Source of the DNA: Acetobacteraceae bacterium
GTDB taxonomy: Bacteria > Pseudomonadota > Alphaproteobacteria > Acetobacterales > Acetobacteraceae
DNA: 16,501 bases
NCBI GenBank assembly: GCA_025356735.1
Contig: JANXRT010000022.1
Coordinates: forward strand, 1-16,501
Direction of reading: 5' to 3'
A model generated the notes under the pieces. It searched no databases, was not told the origin of the DNA, and saw only the letters and a program-made list of their open reading frames with translations. Made by a program: the position numbers and the translations under genes. This document shows positions 1-9,568 of the stretch, piece after piece. The stretch's first letter is position 1. Each line of letters starts with the position of its first letter.

Positions 1-433
1 CCATGATCGCCAGCTCGCCGGTCCTGGCGCGCGCCACGCCGCCGGAAACGGGCGCGTCGATCATCTCGCCGCCCAGGGCCTCAACCTTTTCGGCCAGGCG
101 CTGGGTGACGCCCGGCTCGCCTGAGCTCATCTCGATGATCACAGTGCCGGGGCGGATCGCCGCCAGCACGCAGTCCTCGGCGTCGGCTAGCACCGAGGAC
201 ACGATCTTGCTGGTCGGAAGCATGGTGACGACCACATCGCAGGCGGCGGCGAGCTGGCGCAGGCTGTCGGGTGCGAAGCCGCCGACCTGCTGGACGAAGT
301 TGTCGGCGACCTCGCGGCGACTGTCGGCGACTTGCACCGCAAATCCGGCCCGTACCAGGCTGGCGGCCATCGGCCAGCCCATGTTGCCGACACCGATGAA
401 GCCGATCGTCGGACGGGTATCGGGTTCCGGCAT
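1..433 (-). CDS. NAD(P)-dependent oxidoreductase, 3-hydroxyisobutyrate dehydrogenase family (C-terminus outside window)
   Basis: The first 144 residues of a beta-hydroxyacid dehydrogenase; the 3' end runs off the left edge. The N-terminus carries the Rossmann dinucleotide motif GFIGVGNMG (residues 11-19, G14-x-G16-x-x-G19). Further on is the family substrate-binding signature DAPVSGG (126-132), followed by ARARTGELAIM. Known family members oxidise 3-hydroxyisobutyrate, tartronate semialdehyde or related 3-hydroxyacids in the cytoplasm. The catalytic lysine expected further downstream lies outside the window, so substrate class cannot be refined. Asp37 at the end of the second Rossmann strand would fit NAD preference, but Arg39 follows, so this is weak. 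The ATG shares one base with the stop of the upstream decarboxylase gene (TGATG at 435-431), so the two are almost certainly co-translated. Confidence 0.9.
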   Translation of the reverse strand, partial: MPEPDTRPTIGFIGVGNMGWPMAASLVRAGFAVQVADSRREVADNFVQQVGGFAPDSLRQLAAACDVVVTMLPTSKIVSSVLADAEDCVLAAIRPGTVIIEMSSGEPGVTQRLAEKVEALGGEMIDAPVSGGVARARTGELAIM

Positions 434-843
434 CACTCGCCGGCTTTCGCCGCGTCCACTTCCTTGAACACCTCGGTGGCGATCTTGAACGCCTCTAGGC
501 TGGCCGGGATGCCGCAATAGGCGCCGGTCTGCAGCAGTATCTCCTTGATCTCGTCGCGCGTGACGCCGTTGGTCAGCGCCGCCTTGAGGTGCAGCCGAAG
601 CTCGGCGCCGCGGTTGAGCGCCACCAGCATGGCAATGTTGACGATGCTGCGGGTTTTCCGCTCTAACCCAGGCCGACCCCAGATCAGGCCCCACGCGACC
701 TCGGTCGTGAGCTGCTGGAACGAGGCGTTGAAATCGTCGGCGCGGGCCAGCGAGCCATCGACGTAGTCGGCCCCAAGCACGGCGCGGCGGACCTCCAGCC
801 CCTTCTTGAACAGTTCACTCTGGTATTCCGGGCGGTCGGCCAT
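433..843 (-). CDS. Carboxymuconolactone decarboxylase family protein (PcaC-like)
   Basis: A 136-residue cytoplasmic protein, the usual size for 4-carboxymuconolactone decarboxylase. It matches PcaC closely in pattern: LEVRRAVLG near residues 16-24, a DFN segment, AWGLIWGRPGL (50-60), TRSIVNIAMLVALNR (64-78), ELRLHLKAALTNGVT (81-95) and YCGIPA (109-114). PcaC converts 4-carboxymuconolactone to 3-oxoadipate enol-lactone in the protocatechuate branch of the beta-ketoadipate pathway. It has a single cysteine (Cys110) and lacks the CxxC of AhpD peroxidase-type relatives. No other pca gene is in view, and the partner is a hydroxyacid dehydrogenase, so the true substrate may be another lactone or carboxylated intermediate. 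A purine-rich GGGGAAAA precedes the ATG. The 87-bp spacer to the divergent acylase gene must hold promoters for both directions. Confidence 0.88.
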   Translation of the reverse strand: MADRPEYQSELFKKGLEVRRAVLGADYVDGSLARADDFNASFQQLTTEVAWGLIWGRPGLERKTRSIVNIAMLVALNRGAELRLHLKAALTNGVTRDEIKEILLQTGAYCGIPASLEAFKIATEVFKEVDAAKAGE

Positions 844-870
844 GATGTCATTTTCCCCATGTGTGCAAGA

Positions 871-899
871 ACGCTAGAGATTGGCTTCAACCTCGGCAA
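871..899 (-). promoter_or_regulatory. Candidate promoter for the decarboxylase/dehydrogenase pair
   Basis: On the minus strand TTGCCG (899-894) and TAGCGT (876-871) are separated by exactly 17 bases, a sigma70-like arrangement about 30 bases upstream of the decarboxylase ATG. The -10 hexamer is a poor match, so this is only a candidate; it is the best I could find in the 844-930 divergent spacer. Confidence 0.22.
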
Positions 900-930
900 G
901 CGCCACTCTGCGAGGTGAAGTCGGGCCGCC

Positions 931-3348
931 ATGATCCACTATCCGCTTCCATTATTTGTCGAATTTTGCCAAATTGAGCCGGTGCGTGCCCCATCCAGAA
1001 GGTTGTTCCGATTGCTTGCGGTGATCGTTCTCTCGGGGATCGTCGTGGTGATCGCGCTCGGCGCCATCCTGTTGTGGTGGAGCCTTCCTGCCGGCCGCCA
1101 GGATGCATCGATCCCGGGACTGTCGGCACCGATCGATATCAGCTTCGACCAGGATGGCGTGCCGCGGATACGCGCCGCCAATGCGGTGGATGCCGCGGCG
1201 GCGCTCGGCTTCGTGCATGGCCGCGACCGGCTGTTTCAAATGGATCTGATGCGGCGCGGCGCGGAAGGCCGGCTGTCGGAGCTGTTCGGGCCATCGACGT
1301 TGCCGTTCGACCGAACCATGCGGGTGCTGGGATTGCAGCTTCGGGCGGAAATCGACCTTGCCAGCCTGTCGCCGCAGGCGCTAGCGCTGATGGAGGCCTA
1401 TGCGCGCGGCGTCAATGCCTGGATCGGTGCGGGGGGCCGCTTCAGCGCGCTGGAATTCGTCGTTCTGGGCAAGCCCGAGCCGTGGGACGTGATCGACAGC
1501 CTGCTTTGGGGCAAGATGATGGGCCTATGGCTGAGCTCGAACTGGCGCACCGAACTCGCCCGGCTGGCGGTCGCCGGATCGCTGTCGCCGCCGGTCCTGA
1601 ACAAGGTCTGGCCGCCTGACAGCGGCGTGCTGCCGGCTGATGCCGAGCGGACGGAGAGCCGGCCGAAATTCGCCGGCCACGAGGTCTCGGGCCTCGCCGC
1701 ACGGCTGCTGGCCAGCCTGCCGGTGTTTCCGGCCAACTTCACGCAGCCGCCGAGCGCGTCCAACGAGTGGGCAGTGGACGGGCGCCACAGTGCAACCGGC
1801 GCGCCACTGCTGGCCGGCGATCCGCATCTGGCATTCGGCCAGCCCGGCATCTGGTACCTGGCGCGGATCGAAACCCCCGACGGGTTGCTGGTCGGCGCCA
1901 CGGCACCCGGTGTGCCGTTCCTGGTGATGGGACATAACGGCCACATCGCCTGGACCTTCACGACCACCGGCGCCGACGTGCAGGACGTCTTTATCGAGAC
2001 GCCGACCGCGGATGGCGGCTACCTGACGCCGGATGGACCGGTCGCGTTCAAGGTCCGCGAGGAACGCATCCGGGTGCGCGGCCGGCCGGATGAGATTATG
2101 GCGGTGCGCGAAACCCGCCACGGCCCGGTGATCTCCGATCTTGACCGTGGGCCTGGCGGCGAGGCCTACGATAGGGGAACAAGGCCAGTGCTCGCGGTCG
2201 CGATGGGCAATCTCGCGCCAAGCGATACCGCGGCGGCCGGGCTGCAGGCGTTGAACATCGCGACCGACGTAGATCAGGCGGGCCGCGCCGCCGGCATGAT
2301 CACCTCGCCGGTGCAGAACATGCTGGTCGCCGACGCCAGCCGGATCGCGCTGTTCGTCACCGGCCGCGTGCCGGTGCGCCGTTCCGGAGACGGGGGCATG
2401 GCGATGGATGGCGCCAGCGGCGAGCACGATTGGATCGGGATGGCACAGGGAGAACAGCTGCCGCGTTTCGTGGCGCCGGTCACCGGCCGGCTGGTCAACG
2501 CCAACGAGCGCGTGGCGGCGGCCGATTTCCCGGTTTTTCTCGGCCGCGACTGGTTCGGCGACTGGCGGGCGCGGCGTATCCGCGCCCTGCTCGATGGCAC
2601 CGGAAAGCACACCGTCGAGGGTTTCGCGCGGATGCAGATGGATACGCGTAGCGCCTTCGCCGAGCAGGTCCTGCCCGCCATGCTGATCAGCGAACCGCCC
2701 CCGGGCCTACCCGCCGCAGCGCGGGCCTTGCTGGTGGGCTGGAACGGCGACATGGCGGCGGACCTGCCGCAGCCGCTGATCTTCAACATGTGGGTCAGCC
2801 GGTTCGGCGCGCTGCTGCTGCAGAAGGCCGGCATCCCGCCGGCAGCCGCGGGTCCGTTGCACGAGACCGTGGCTTATGCGCTGAGCCCGGCCGGCGCCCA
2901 TTGGTGCGACGGCGACTGCGCGCCGGTGCTGAACGAGGCGCTGATCCAGGCAACCGGGGCGCTGGCCGCCGCTCATGGCGCTGATCCCGCCGCTTGGCGC
3001 TGGGGCGAGGCCCACCAGGCGGTGTTCGTCCATCCGGTGCTTGGCCGGCTGCCACTGATCGGCCGGTTCTTTACCTCCCGCTTGGCGGTGCCGGGGGATG
3101 ACTCCACGCTCGACCGGCAGGGCGGACGGGCGCCGGATTTCGACAGCGTGCACGGCGCCTCATACCGCGCCGTGTACGACCTGGCCGACCTCGACCGCAG
3201 CCGGTTTGTCGTGGCACCCGGACAATCGGGCAATCCCTTGTCGGGACATGCGCGCGACTTCATATCAAGGTGGCGTGATGGCGCGACCGTTACCCTTGGC
3301 ACGCAGCCGGAACGCGTAACGGCGACCCTCCGGCTCATGCCGAATTAA
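931..3348 (+). CDS. Penicillin acylase family protein (peptidase S45, Ntn hydrolase), membrane-anchored precursor
   Basis: An 805-residue precursor of the self-cleaving S45 amidohydrolases, which split into alpha and beta chains to expose an N-terminal serine nucleophile. One hydrophobic segment (about residues 28-50) with basic residues before it suggests a membrane anchor or uncleaved signal, so it acts in the periplasm. The alpha part shows DGVPRIRAANAVDAAAALGF (75-94) and HGRDRLFQMD. The predicted cleavage point is before Ser277 in SASNEWAV (275-282), followed by LAGDPHLAF and GHNGHIAWTFTTTGADVQD. LVNANERV (521-528) supplies the conserved asparagine region (Asn523/Asn525) expected in the oxyanion hole. 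WCDGDC may form a disulfide. Substrate is not readable: penicillins, acyl-homoserine lactones and other N-acyl compounds are all used in this family. GAGGTG lies 14 bases before the ATG, rather far; an in-frame GTG at 982 would also keep the anchor. The stop is 12 bases before the RDD gene. Confidence 0.93.
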   Translation: MIHYPLPLFVEFCQIEPVRAPSRRLFRLLAVIVLSGIVVVIALGAILLWWSLPAGRQDASIPGLSAPIDISFDQDGVPRIRAANAVDAAAALGFVHGRDRLFQMDLMRRGAEGRLSELFGPSTLPFDRTMRVLGLQLRAEIDLASLSPQALALMEAYARGVNAWIGAGGRFSALEFVVLGKPEPWDVIDSLLWGKMMGLWLSSNWRTELARLAVAGSLSPPVLNKVWPPDSGVLPADAERTESRPKFAGHEVSGLAARLLASLPVFPANFTQPPSASNEWAVDGRHSATGAPLLAGDPHLAFGQPGIWYLARIETPDGLLVGATAPGVPFLVMGHNGHIAWTFTTTGADVQDVFIETPTADGGYLTPDGPVAFKVREERIRVRGRPDEIMAVRETRHGPVISDLDRGPGGEAYDRGTRPVLAVAMGNLAPSDTAAAGLQALNIATDVDQAGRAAGMITSPVQNMLVADASRIALFVTGRVPVRRSGDGGMAMDGASGEHDWIGMAQGEQLPRFVAPVTGRLVNANERVAAADFPVFLGRDWFGDWRARRIRALLDGTGKHTVEGFARMQMDTRSAFAEQVLPAMLISEPPPGLPAAARALLVGWNGDMAADLPQPLIFNMWVSRFGALLLQKAGIPPAAAGPLHETVAYALSPAGAHWCDGDCAPVLNEALIQATGALAAAHGADPAAWRWGEAHQAVFVHPVLGRLPLIGRFFTSRLAVPGDDSTLDRQGGRAPDFDSVHGASYRAVYDLADLDRSRFVVAPGQSGNPLSGHARDFISRWRDGATVTLGTQPERVTATLRLMPN

Positions 3349-3360
3349 GGAACGGGAAGA

Positions 3361-3858
3361 ATGACACAGGCCTTGGACCCGGTCGGCGCCGCCATACTCG
3401 AGGATGACCTCCTGTCACGTGGCGTGCTTTTACGACGCTACGCGGCGTGGTGCATCGATCTGGTGCTGCTCGGTATCGTCACCTTCATGCTTTGGCTGGC
3501 GGTGGCGACATTCGGCGTGCTGACCCTCGGGCTGGGTTTTCATATTCTGCCCGTTCTAGCCGCGGTGCCGTTCGGCTACCACTGGTTGTTCCTGTCCAGC
3601 CGGATGGCGGCAACGCCCGGTCAGGCGGTGATGGGGCTGGCGATCCGGCGCAACGACGACCTGGCGCTGCCCAACTGGGTCGAGGCCGGGGTATGGACGC
3701 TGTTCTACTATCTCACTCTGGCGTTGTTCTTCCCGCTATTGCTGATCGCCCTGTTCACGGTGCGGCATCGTGCGCTGCACGATATCCTCAGCGGCCTGGT
3801 GGTAATCCGCAAACGGGCGTTGACCGTGCCGGCCGGCTACTGGAACATGCCCGGCTAG
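3361..3858 (+). CDS. RDD family integral membrane protein
   Basis: A 165-residue inner-membrane protein with three strongly hydrophobic segments (about residues 32-53, 55-79 and 108-133). The residues that name the family are visible: Arg26 and Asp33 in RRYAAWCID at the start of helix 1, and Asp141 in HDILSGLVVIRK after the last helix. Between helices 2 and 3 is the usual TPGQAVMGLAIRRNDD (85-100). The function of RDD proteins is not generally known; some have been linked to ion or proton transport. It begins after a strong purine-rich ribosome site (AAGGAACGGGAAGA immediately before the ATG), 12 bases after the acylase stop, so both are read from one transcript. An RDD gene next to bpt is a recurring alphaproteobacterial arrangement (from memory). 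Confidence 0.92.
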   Translation: MTQALDPVGAAILEDDLLSRGVLLRRYAAWCIDLVLLGIVTFMLWLAVATFGVLTLGLGFHILPVLAAVPFGYHWLFLSSRMAATPGQAVMGLAIRRNDDLALPNWVEAGVWTLFYYLTLALFFPLLLIALFTVRHRALHDILSGLVVIRKRALTVPAGYWNMPG

Positions 3859-3907
3859 GCGTCATTCAAGATGCGACGGTCAGATGGGACGCATAGCTGG
3901 TTGAGGC

Positions 3908-4684
3908 ATGAACTATAAATCACCGCGACGGCCACAATTCTTCTACACCACGGCGCCCCTGCCCTGCCCCTATGTCGCGGGCCGGACCGAGCGCAAGGTC
4001 GTCACGGAAATCACCGGGCCTGATGCCGAGACGGTGCACGACCGGCTGTCGCGCGCTGGATTCCGCCGCAGTCACAACATCGCCTACGCCCCGGTATGCC
4101 CGTCCTGCCATGCCTGCGTGCCGATCCGCATCCCCGTCGCGACCTTCCAGCCCGACCGCACGCTGCGCAAGATCGGCAAGGCCAATGCCGGGCTGGAGGG
4201 CTACGAGGTGCCGGCGCGGGCCACCGCCGAGCAGTTCCAGCTTTTCCAGGCCTACCAGAAAATTCGCCACGGCGACGGCGACATGGCCAGCATGAGTTTC
4301 TATGACTACCGCGCGATGGTCGAGGACACGCCGATCGAGACCTTCATTGGCGAATTCCGCGACGCCGACGACCGGCTGATCAGCGCCTGCCTGACCGATC
4401 GGCTCGGCGACGGGTTGTCCGCCGTTTACAGCTTTTTCTTGCCAGGGCTGGAGCGCCGGTCGCTCGGCACCTACGCGATTCTGTGGCTGATCGAGCGAGC
4501 GCGGGCGTTGGGATTGCCTTATGTGTATCTTGGTTACTGGGTCGCCGAGAGCCGCAAGATGGCCTACAAGGCGCGGTTCCGGCCCAGCGAAATCCTGATG
4601 GGCGGATCCTGGCGGGTGCTTACCGAAGGCGAGATTACCGGTTCCGCGGATGCCGAGGTCCTCACGCCGCAGACCGCAGGGTGA
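3908..4684 (+). CDS. bpt: Aspartate/glutamate leucyltransferase (bacterial protein transferase)
   Basis: A 258-residue cytoplasmic aminoacyl-tRNA-protein transferase (ATE/Bpt family; usual length about 240-260). It transfers leucine from Leu-tRNA to proteins beginning with Asp or Glu, marking them for ClpS/ClpAP degradation by the N-end rule. Visible signatures: PRRPQFFYTTAPLPCPYVAGR (6-26) with Cys20; YAPVCPSCHACVPIRIPV (60-77) with Cys64, Cys67 and Cys70; SFYDYRAMVEDTPIE (130-144); VYSFFLP followed by RRSLGTYAILWLIE (183-196); and LPYVYLGYWVAESRKMAYKA (203-222). These fit the Bpt branch rather than eukaryotic ATE1. GAGG sits only one base before the ATG, an unusually short spacing, but the protein start matches the family, so translation may lean on the upstream RDD gene 49 bases away. 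It converges on the solute-binding gene with a 27-bp gap and no clear terminator. Confidence 0.95.
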   Translation: MNYKSPRRPQFFYTTAPLPCPYVAGRTERKVVTEITGPDAETVHDRLSRAGFRRSHNIAYAPVCPSCHACVPIRIPVATFQPDRTLRKIGKANAGLEGYEVPARATAEQFQLFQAYQKIRHGDGDMASMSFYDYRAMVEDTPIETFIGEFRDADDRLISACLTDRLGDGLSAVYSFFLPGLERRSLGTYAILWLIERARALGLPYVYLGYWVAESRKMAYKARFRPSEILMGGSWRVLTEGEITGSADAEVLTPQTAG

Positions 4685-4711
4685 GCCGACGCGAAGTCGT
4701 GGGATCGTAAT

Positions 4712-5941
4712 TCAGGTTCCTACCTTGAAGTCGCATTTAGGATTCAGCGGGTGCAGCACCTTGGCGGCTTCGGTGGTCGCCAGGATCTTGTAGTAGTCCC
4801 ACGGGCCGCGGCTTTCCGCCGGGGTCTTGACCTGGACCAGATAGGCCGGGAACGAGCCCCTGCCATCGGCGCGGACCGAGCCGGCGCCGAATGCATCATC
4901 CTCGGTCGGCATTGCCTTCATCCGTGCGACGGTCGCTGCACCGCTGCGCTTGGCCTCGACCGGGCCCATCGCCGCTACGATCTTGAGGTAGTGGAGGATG
5001 CTCGAATACGAGCTGGCATGGGCCTCGTTCGGATAGTTCTTGGGTGAGAACGGCAGCAAGCGCTTGGTGAAGGCGCGGGTGCGGTCGTTACGATCCCAGT
5101 AGAAAGTTTCGGTGCCGATCAGACCCTGCGCGACCTCAAGCCCGAGCGCATTGACGTTCTGCAGAAACAGCAGCATCGGCACTATCTTCATCTTTTTGTC
5201 GAGGCCGAATTCCTTGGCTTGCTTGATGCAGTTCTCAGTGTCGGCACCGGCGTTAGCGAGGCCCAGCACCTTGGCGCCGCTCGCCCCAGCCTGCTGCAGG
5301 AACGCCGAAAAATCCGTGGTTTCCGGAAACGGGTAGCGCAATGCGCCGTTGACGCGGCCGCCCGCATTGCGGACCACGTCCGAGGTTAGCTCCTCCAGCG
5401 AATGGCCGAACGCGTAGTTGGCGGTGATGAAAAACCACGAATCGCCACCGGCCTTGACCACCGCGTTGCCAGTGGATTGGGCGTTCTCGTAGGTGTCAAA
5501 GCTCCAGACGATGGTGTTCGGACTGCATTGCTGATCGGTCAGCGACGACACTGTGGCCGACGCGTTCAGCATGATCTTGTCCTTCTGGCGCACGACCTCG
5601 GCGACAGCCAGCGCCACCGAGGAGGTCGGAACGTCGGCGATGACATCGACCCCGTCGCTGTCGATCCACTGGCGCGCGATCGAGACGCCGATGTCAGGTT
5701 TGTTCTGATGGTCGGCTGCGAACACCTCGACGTCGAAATCCTTACCCGAGACACCGAAGTCGAGCAGCGCCAGCTTGGTCGCGGCGACCGAGGTCGGGCC
5801 GGTGTTGTCGCGGTAGTTGCCGGACAGGTCGGTCAGCACGCCGATTCTGATCTTCGGCCGCGACTGCGCACGCGCCGATAGGATGGGTGCGGCCGATAGC
5901 GCCGCGGTAGTTGCCAAAAGTCCACGACGGGTGAAACGCAT
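4712..5941 (-). CDS. ABC transporter substrate-binding protein, branched-chain amino acid/amide type (type 1 periplasmic fold)
   Basis: A 409-residue exported binding protein. The N-terminus has a twin-arginine-style signal (TRRGLL at 4-9, hydrophobic stretch, ARA before Gln26). The mature part begins PKIRIGVLTDLSGNYRDNTG, the standard opening of Leu/Ile/Val- and amide-binding proteins, and continues with ADHQNKPDIGVSIARQWIDS, the region linking strand 2 to the lobe hinge. These proteins deliver amino acids, amides, urea or aromatic acids to a permease/ATPase complex. No permease or ATPase gene is in the window, so it is an orphan here and its ligand is unknown. A good ribosome site (GAAGGAG, 5 bases before ATG) and a candidate promoter in the 93-bp gap after parC suggest it can be expressed independently of parC. 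Confidence 0.93.
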   Translation of the reverse strand: MRFTRRGLLATTAALSAAPILSARAQSRPKIRIGVLTDLSGNYRDNTGPTSVAATKLALLDFGVSGKDFDVEVFAADHQNKPDIGVSIARQWIDSDGVDVIADVPTSSVALAVAEVVRQKDKIMLNASATVSSLTDQQCSPNTIVWSFDTYENAQSTGNAVVKAGGDSWFFITANYAFGHSLEELTSDVVRNAGGRVNGALRYPFPETTDFSAFLQQAGASGAKVLGLANAGADTENCIKQAKEFGLDKKMKIVPMLLFLQNVNALGLEVAQGLIGTETFYWDRNDRTRAFTKRLLPFSPKNYPNEAHASSYSSILHYLKIVAAMGPVEAKRSGAATVARMKAMPTEDDAFGAGSVRADGRGSFPAYLVQVKTPAESRGPWDYYKILATTEAAKVLHPLNPKCDFKVGT

Positions 5942-6000
5942 CGATACTCCTTCCCATTATCAATCACGGCGTGCCGGTTTTGGTACCGATCTGCGGCAAA

Positions 6001-6028
6001 ACGATATCAGGTAGCGACAAGGGATCAA
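6001..6028 (-). promoter_or_regulatory. Candidate extended -10 promoter for the solute-binding protein gene at 4712-5941
   Basis: In the parC-to-binding-protein gap (5942-6034) the minus strand reads TTGATC (6028-6023), a 16-base spacer and TATCGT (6006-6001), directly preceded by TGA. This makes an extended -10 (TGnTATCGT). Each hexamer matches four of six consensus positions. The predicted start of transcription would lie about 50 bases before the ATG. Sequence-only inference. Confidence 0.33.
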
Positions 6029-6034
6029 AATGGT

Positions 6035-8243
<2,209 letters not shown>

Positions 8244-8251
<8 letters not shown>

Positions 8252-9005
8252 CTTGTTGTTCCGTATCAGAATTTTCCGAACCGCCAGCCAGTGCGGCGAC
8301 ACGATCGTACAGCATCCGGCGGGCCTGCGGCAGGTCCCGATTCTGGTGGCCGAACGCGTCTCGCTCCAGAAAATGCCCGGTCAGGCGTAGGCCGTCGCGC
8401 CAGTCGGCGGCATCGGAGCCGTCGGTGCCGGTCAGGAAGCCGGGCAGCCGCAGCAGCCGGTGCCGCCATGCGGCGGACACCGCCGCAGTGACGGCGCGGC
8501 CGGTGCGCGGCGACACGAAGGCCAGGTTGGCGACCTCACCTGTCATGGCGCAGGCAGACAGATCCAACCCATAGCCGAGATCGGACAGCAGCGCCGCCTC
8601 CCACCGTACCACGTCCGGCAACATGACGCTGCCGAGCGGCATGCGCGGCACCAGGGCTAGCAGAAGCTGGAACACGCGCGCGTGCGGTTCGCGCTCCGGC
8701 AATGCGCCTTCCGCGACTGCACAAAGCGAAGACAGCATTGCCAGCGCTAGCGCGTCGTCCATCGCCATCGCGGCACCGGCATGGACCAGTTCGCCAGTGA
8801 AATTGCCGAGCTGGTCGGTAAGGCGCGCCACCCAGCGCACCAGGACCAGGTTGCCCGGCTGCCAGGTCGAGGCCCCGGCGCGTGAGTTGCCGCCGCGCAC
8901 CAAGCCGCGATGCAGCCCGTGCGCCTCGGTCATCAGGGTAACCACGGCGTCACCCTCGCCAAACGGGCGCGCATCCAGCACGATGGCGGGAGCTTCCCAT
9001 TCCAT
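8244..9005 (-). CDS. recO: DNA repair protein RecO
   Basis: A 253-residue RecO (usual length 230-260), the RecFOR mediator that displaces single-strand-binding protein and loads RecA at gaps. The N-terminal OB fold begins MEWEAPAIVLDARPFGEGDAV, typical of the family, then VVTLMTEAHGLHRGLVRGG (21-39). The helical middle has PREPHARVFQLL-like residues and an RWEAALLSDLGYGLDLSAC segment, followed by the alphaproteobacterial form FVSPRTGRAV in place of the zinc-binding CxxC found in other RecO proteins. The ending LPQARRMLYDRVAAL is also characteristic. In many proteobacteria recO directly follows era; here the two are separated by two other genes. parC starts inside its last codons. The upstream 89-bp gap is divergent with the lipoprotein gene; AGGAG lies 13 bases before the ATG. 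Confidence 0.95.
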
Positions 9006-9024
9006 GGCGGTGAAAACTCCTGTT

Positions 9025-9045
9025 TTGAAACGCCGCGACTTTCAA
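9025..9045. promoter_or_regulatory. Inverted repeat in the recO/lipoprotein divergent spacer
   Basis: TTGAAA (9025-9030) and TTTCAA (9040-9045) form a perfect 6-base dyad with a 9-base spacer, in the middle of the only 89 bases between divergent recO and the lipoprotein gene. Each arm also reads as a -35-like TTGAAA on its own strand, but neither has a convincing -10 at 16-18 bases. It could be an operator or chance. Confidence 0.25.
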
Positions 9046-9094
9046 TTCCACGCCGGCGTGACATCTGTAGCAGAGGCAGACCTCTGGAGGCGAT

Positions 9095-9562
9095 ATGGCT
9101 ACAGGATACAGGCCGGCAATGGCGATCGCGCTGATCCTGTCGCTTGCCGGCTGCGAGACCGCCCCGCCGCAGACGCCAGCGGCCGAGTTGACCGCGCTTC
9201 GTCCCGCCGCGGAGTGCAGCGCGGTCCTGCCGCCGTTTGGCCGCTACTACTATCCCGGCGAAAACCCACGGTTCGCCGAGTACATCCCGCCGGATGGGCG
9301 CATCGTGCAGCGCAATGACGGCGGCTGGTGCGTGATCCGCTACACCTCGTCGTTCAACGCCTCGGTAGATGTGCCGGCTCTAGGCTTGGAAACGCCGCCG
9401 CAACACGGCGAGGTCAAGCTCGGGCATATCGGGCCGGTGCTATGGATCGCCTATCGCCCGCAGCCCGGCTACAGCGGCGGCGACTCCTTCGTTGTCCGGC
9501 AGATTTCGCCGCAGCCCTGGGACGTGCCGGTGCGCGTGATCGTCGGCTCCAAACCGGCGTAA
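9095..9562 (+). CDS. Small lipoprotein of unknown function with an Ig-like C-terminal half
   Basis: A 155-residue protein I do not recognise. The N-terminus is a lipoprotein signal: Arg6, a hydrophobic run AIALILSLAG and lipobox LAGC with Cys20 as the acylated residue. A Pro/Ala-rich linker follows (21-39). The first half contains Cys41 and Cys79 (possible disulfide) and an aromatic FGRYYYPGENPRF (48-60). The second half, PPQHGEVKLG (101-110) through YRPQPGYSGGDSF (120-132), has the pattern of bacterial Ig-like/cadherin-like repeats (PxHGxV ... Y.P.PGYxGxDSF). I infer one beta-sandwich domain exposed in the periplasm. GGAGG ends four bases before the ATG; an in-frame ATG at 9119 would leave the signal without its arginine, so the first ATG is preferred. 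Divergent from recO and convergent with the next gene, so monocistronic. Confidence 0.82.
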   Translation: MATGYRPAMAIALILSLAGCETAPPQTPAAELTALRPAAECSAVLPPFGRYYYPGENPRFAEYIPPDGRIVQRNDGGWCVIRYTSSFNASVDVPALGLETPPQHGEVKLGHIGPVLWIAYRPQPGYSGGDSFVVRQISPQPWDVPVRVIVGSKPA

Positions 9563-9568
9563 GCCGGT
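9553..9568. terminator. GTAA-loop hairpin spanning two convergent stop codons (possible bidirectional terminator)
   Basis: ACCGGC (9553-9558), loop GTAA, GCCGGT (9563-9568): a perfect 6-bp GC-rich stem. The loop contains the TAA stop of the lipoprotein gene, and the stem's last base is the first base of the opposing gene's stop. In the plus-strand RNA the loop is GUAA, a GNRA tetraloop. There is no U-tract on either side, so it is not a canonical intrinsic terminator; it may stabilise 3' ends or slow polymerase between two convergent genes. Confidence 0.4.

Noticed and set aside
433..843. AhpD-type alkylhydroperoxidase identity for the decarboxylase-family gene
   Set aside because: The CxxC redox motif is absent; only Cys110 is present, and the overall pattern follows PcaC.
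1525..2610. 361-codon open frame on the minus strand
   Set aside because: Antisense shadow of the S45 acylase, covering its Ser277 region; it is rich in His/Arg/Gln with no motif.
4685..4711. Terminator between bpt and the convergent binding-protein gene
   Set aside because: Only 27 bases, with no stem longer than three pairs and no T-run.
8252..8302. 17-codon N-terminal extension of ParC
   Set aside because: It would overlap recO by 59 bases and adds residues unlike any ParC N-terminus; the ATG at 8251 fits the family.
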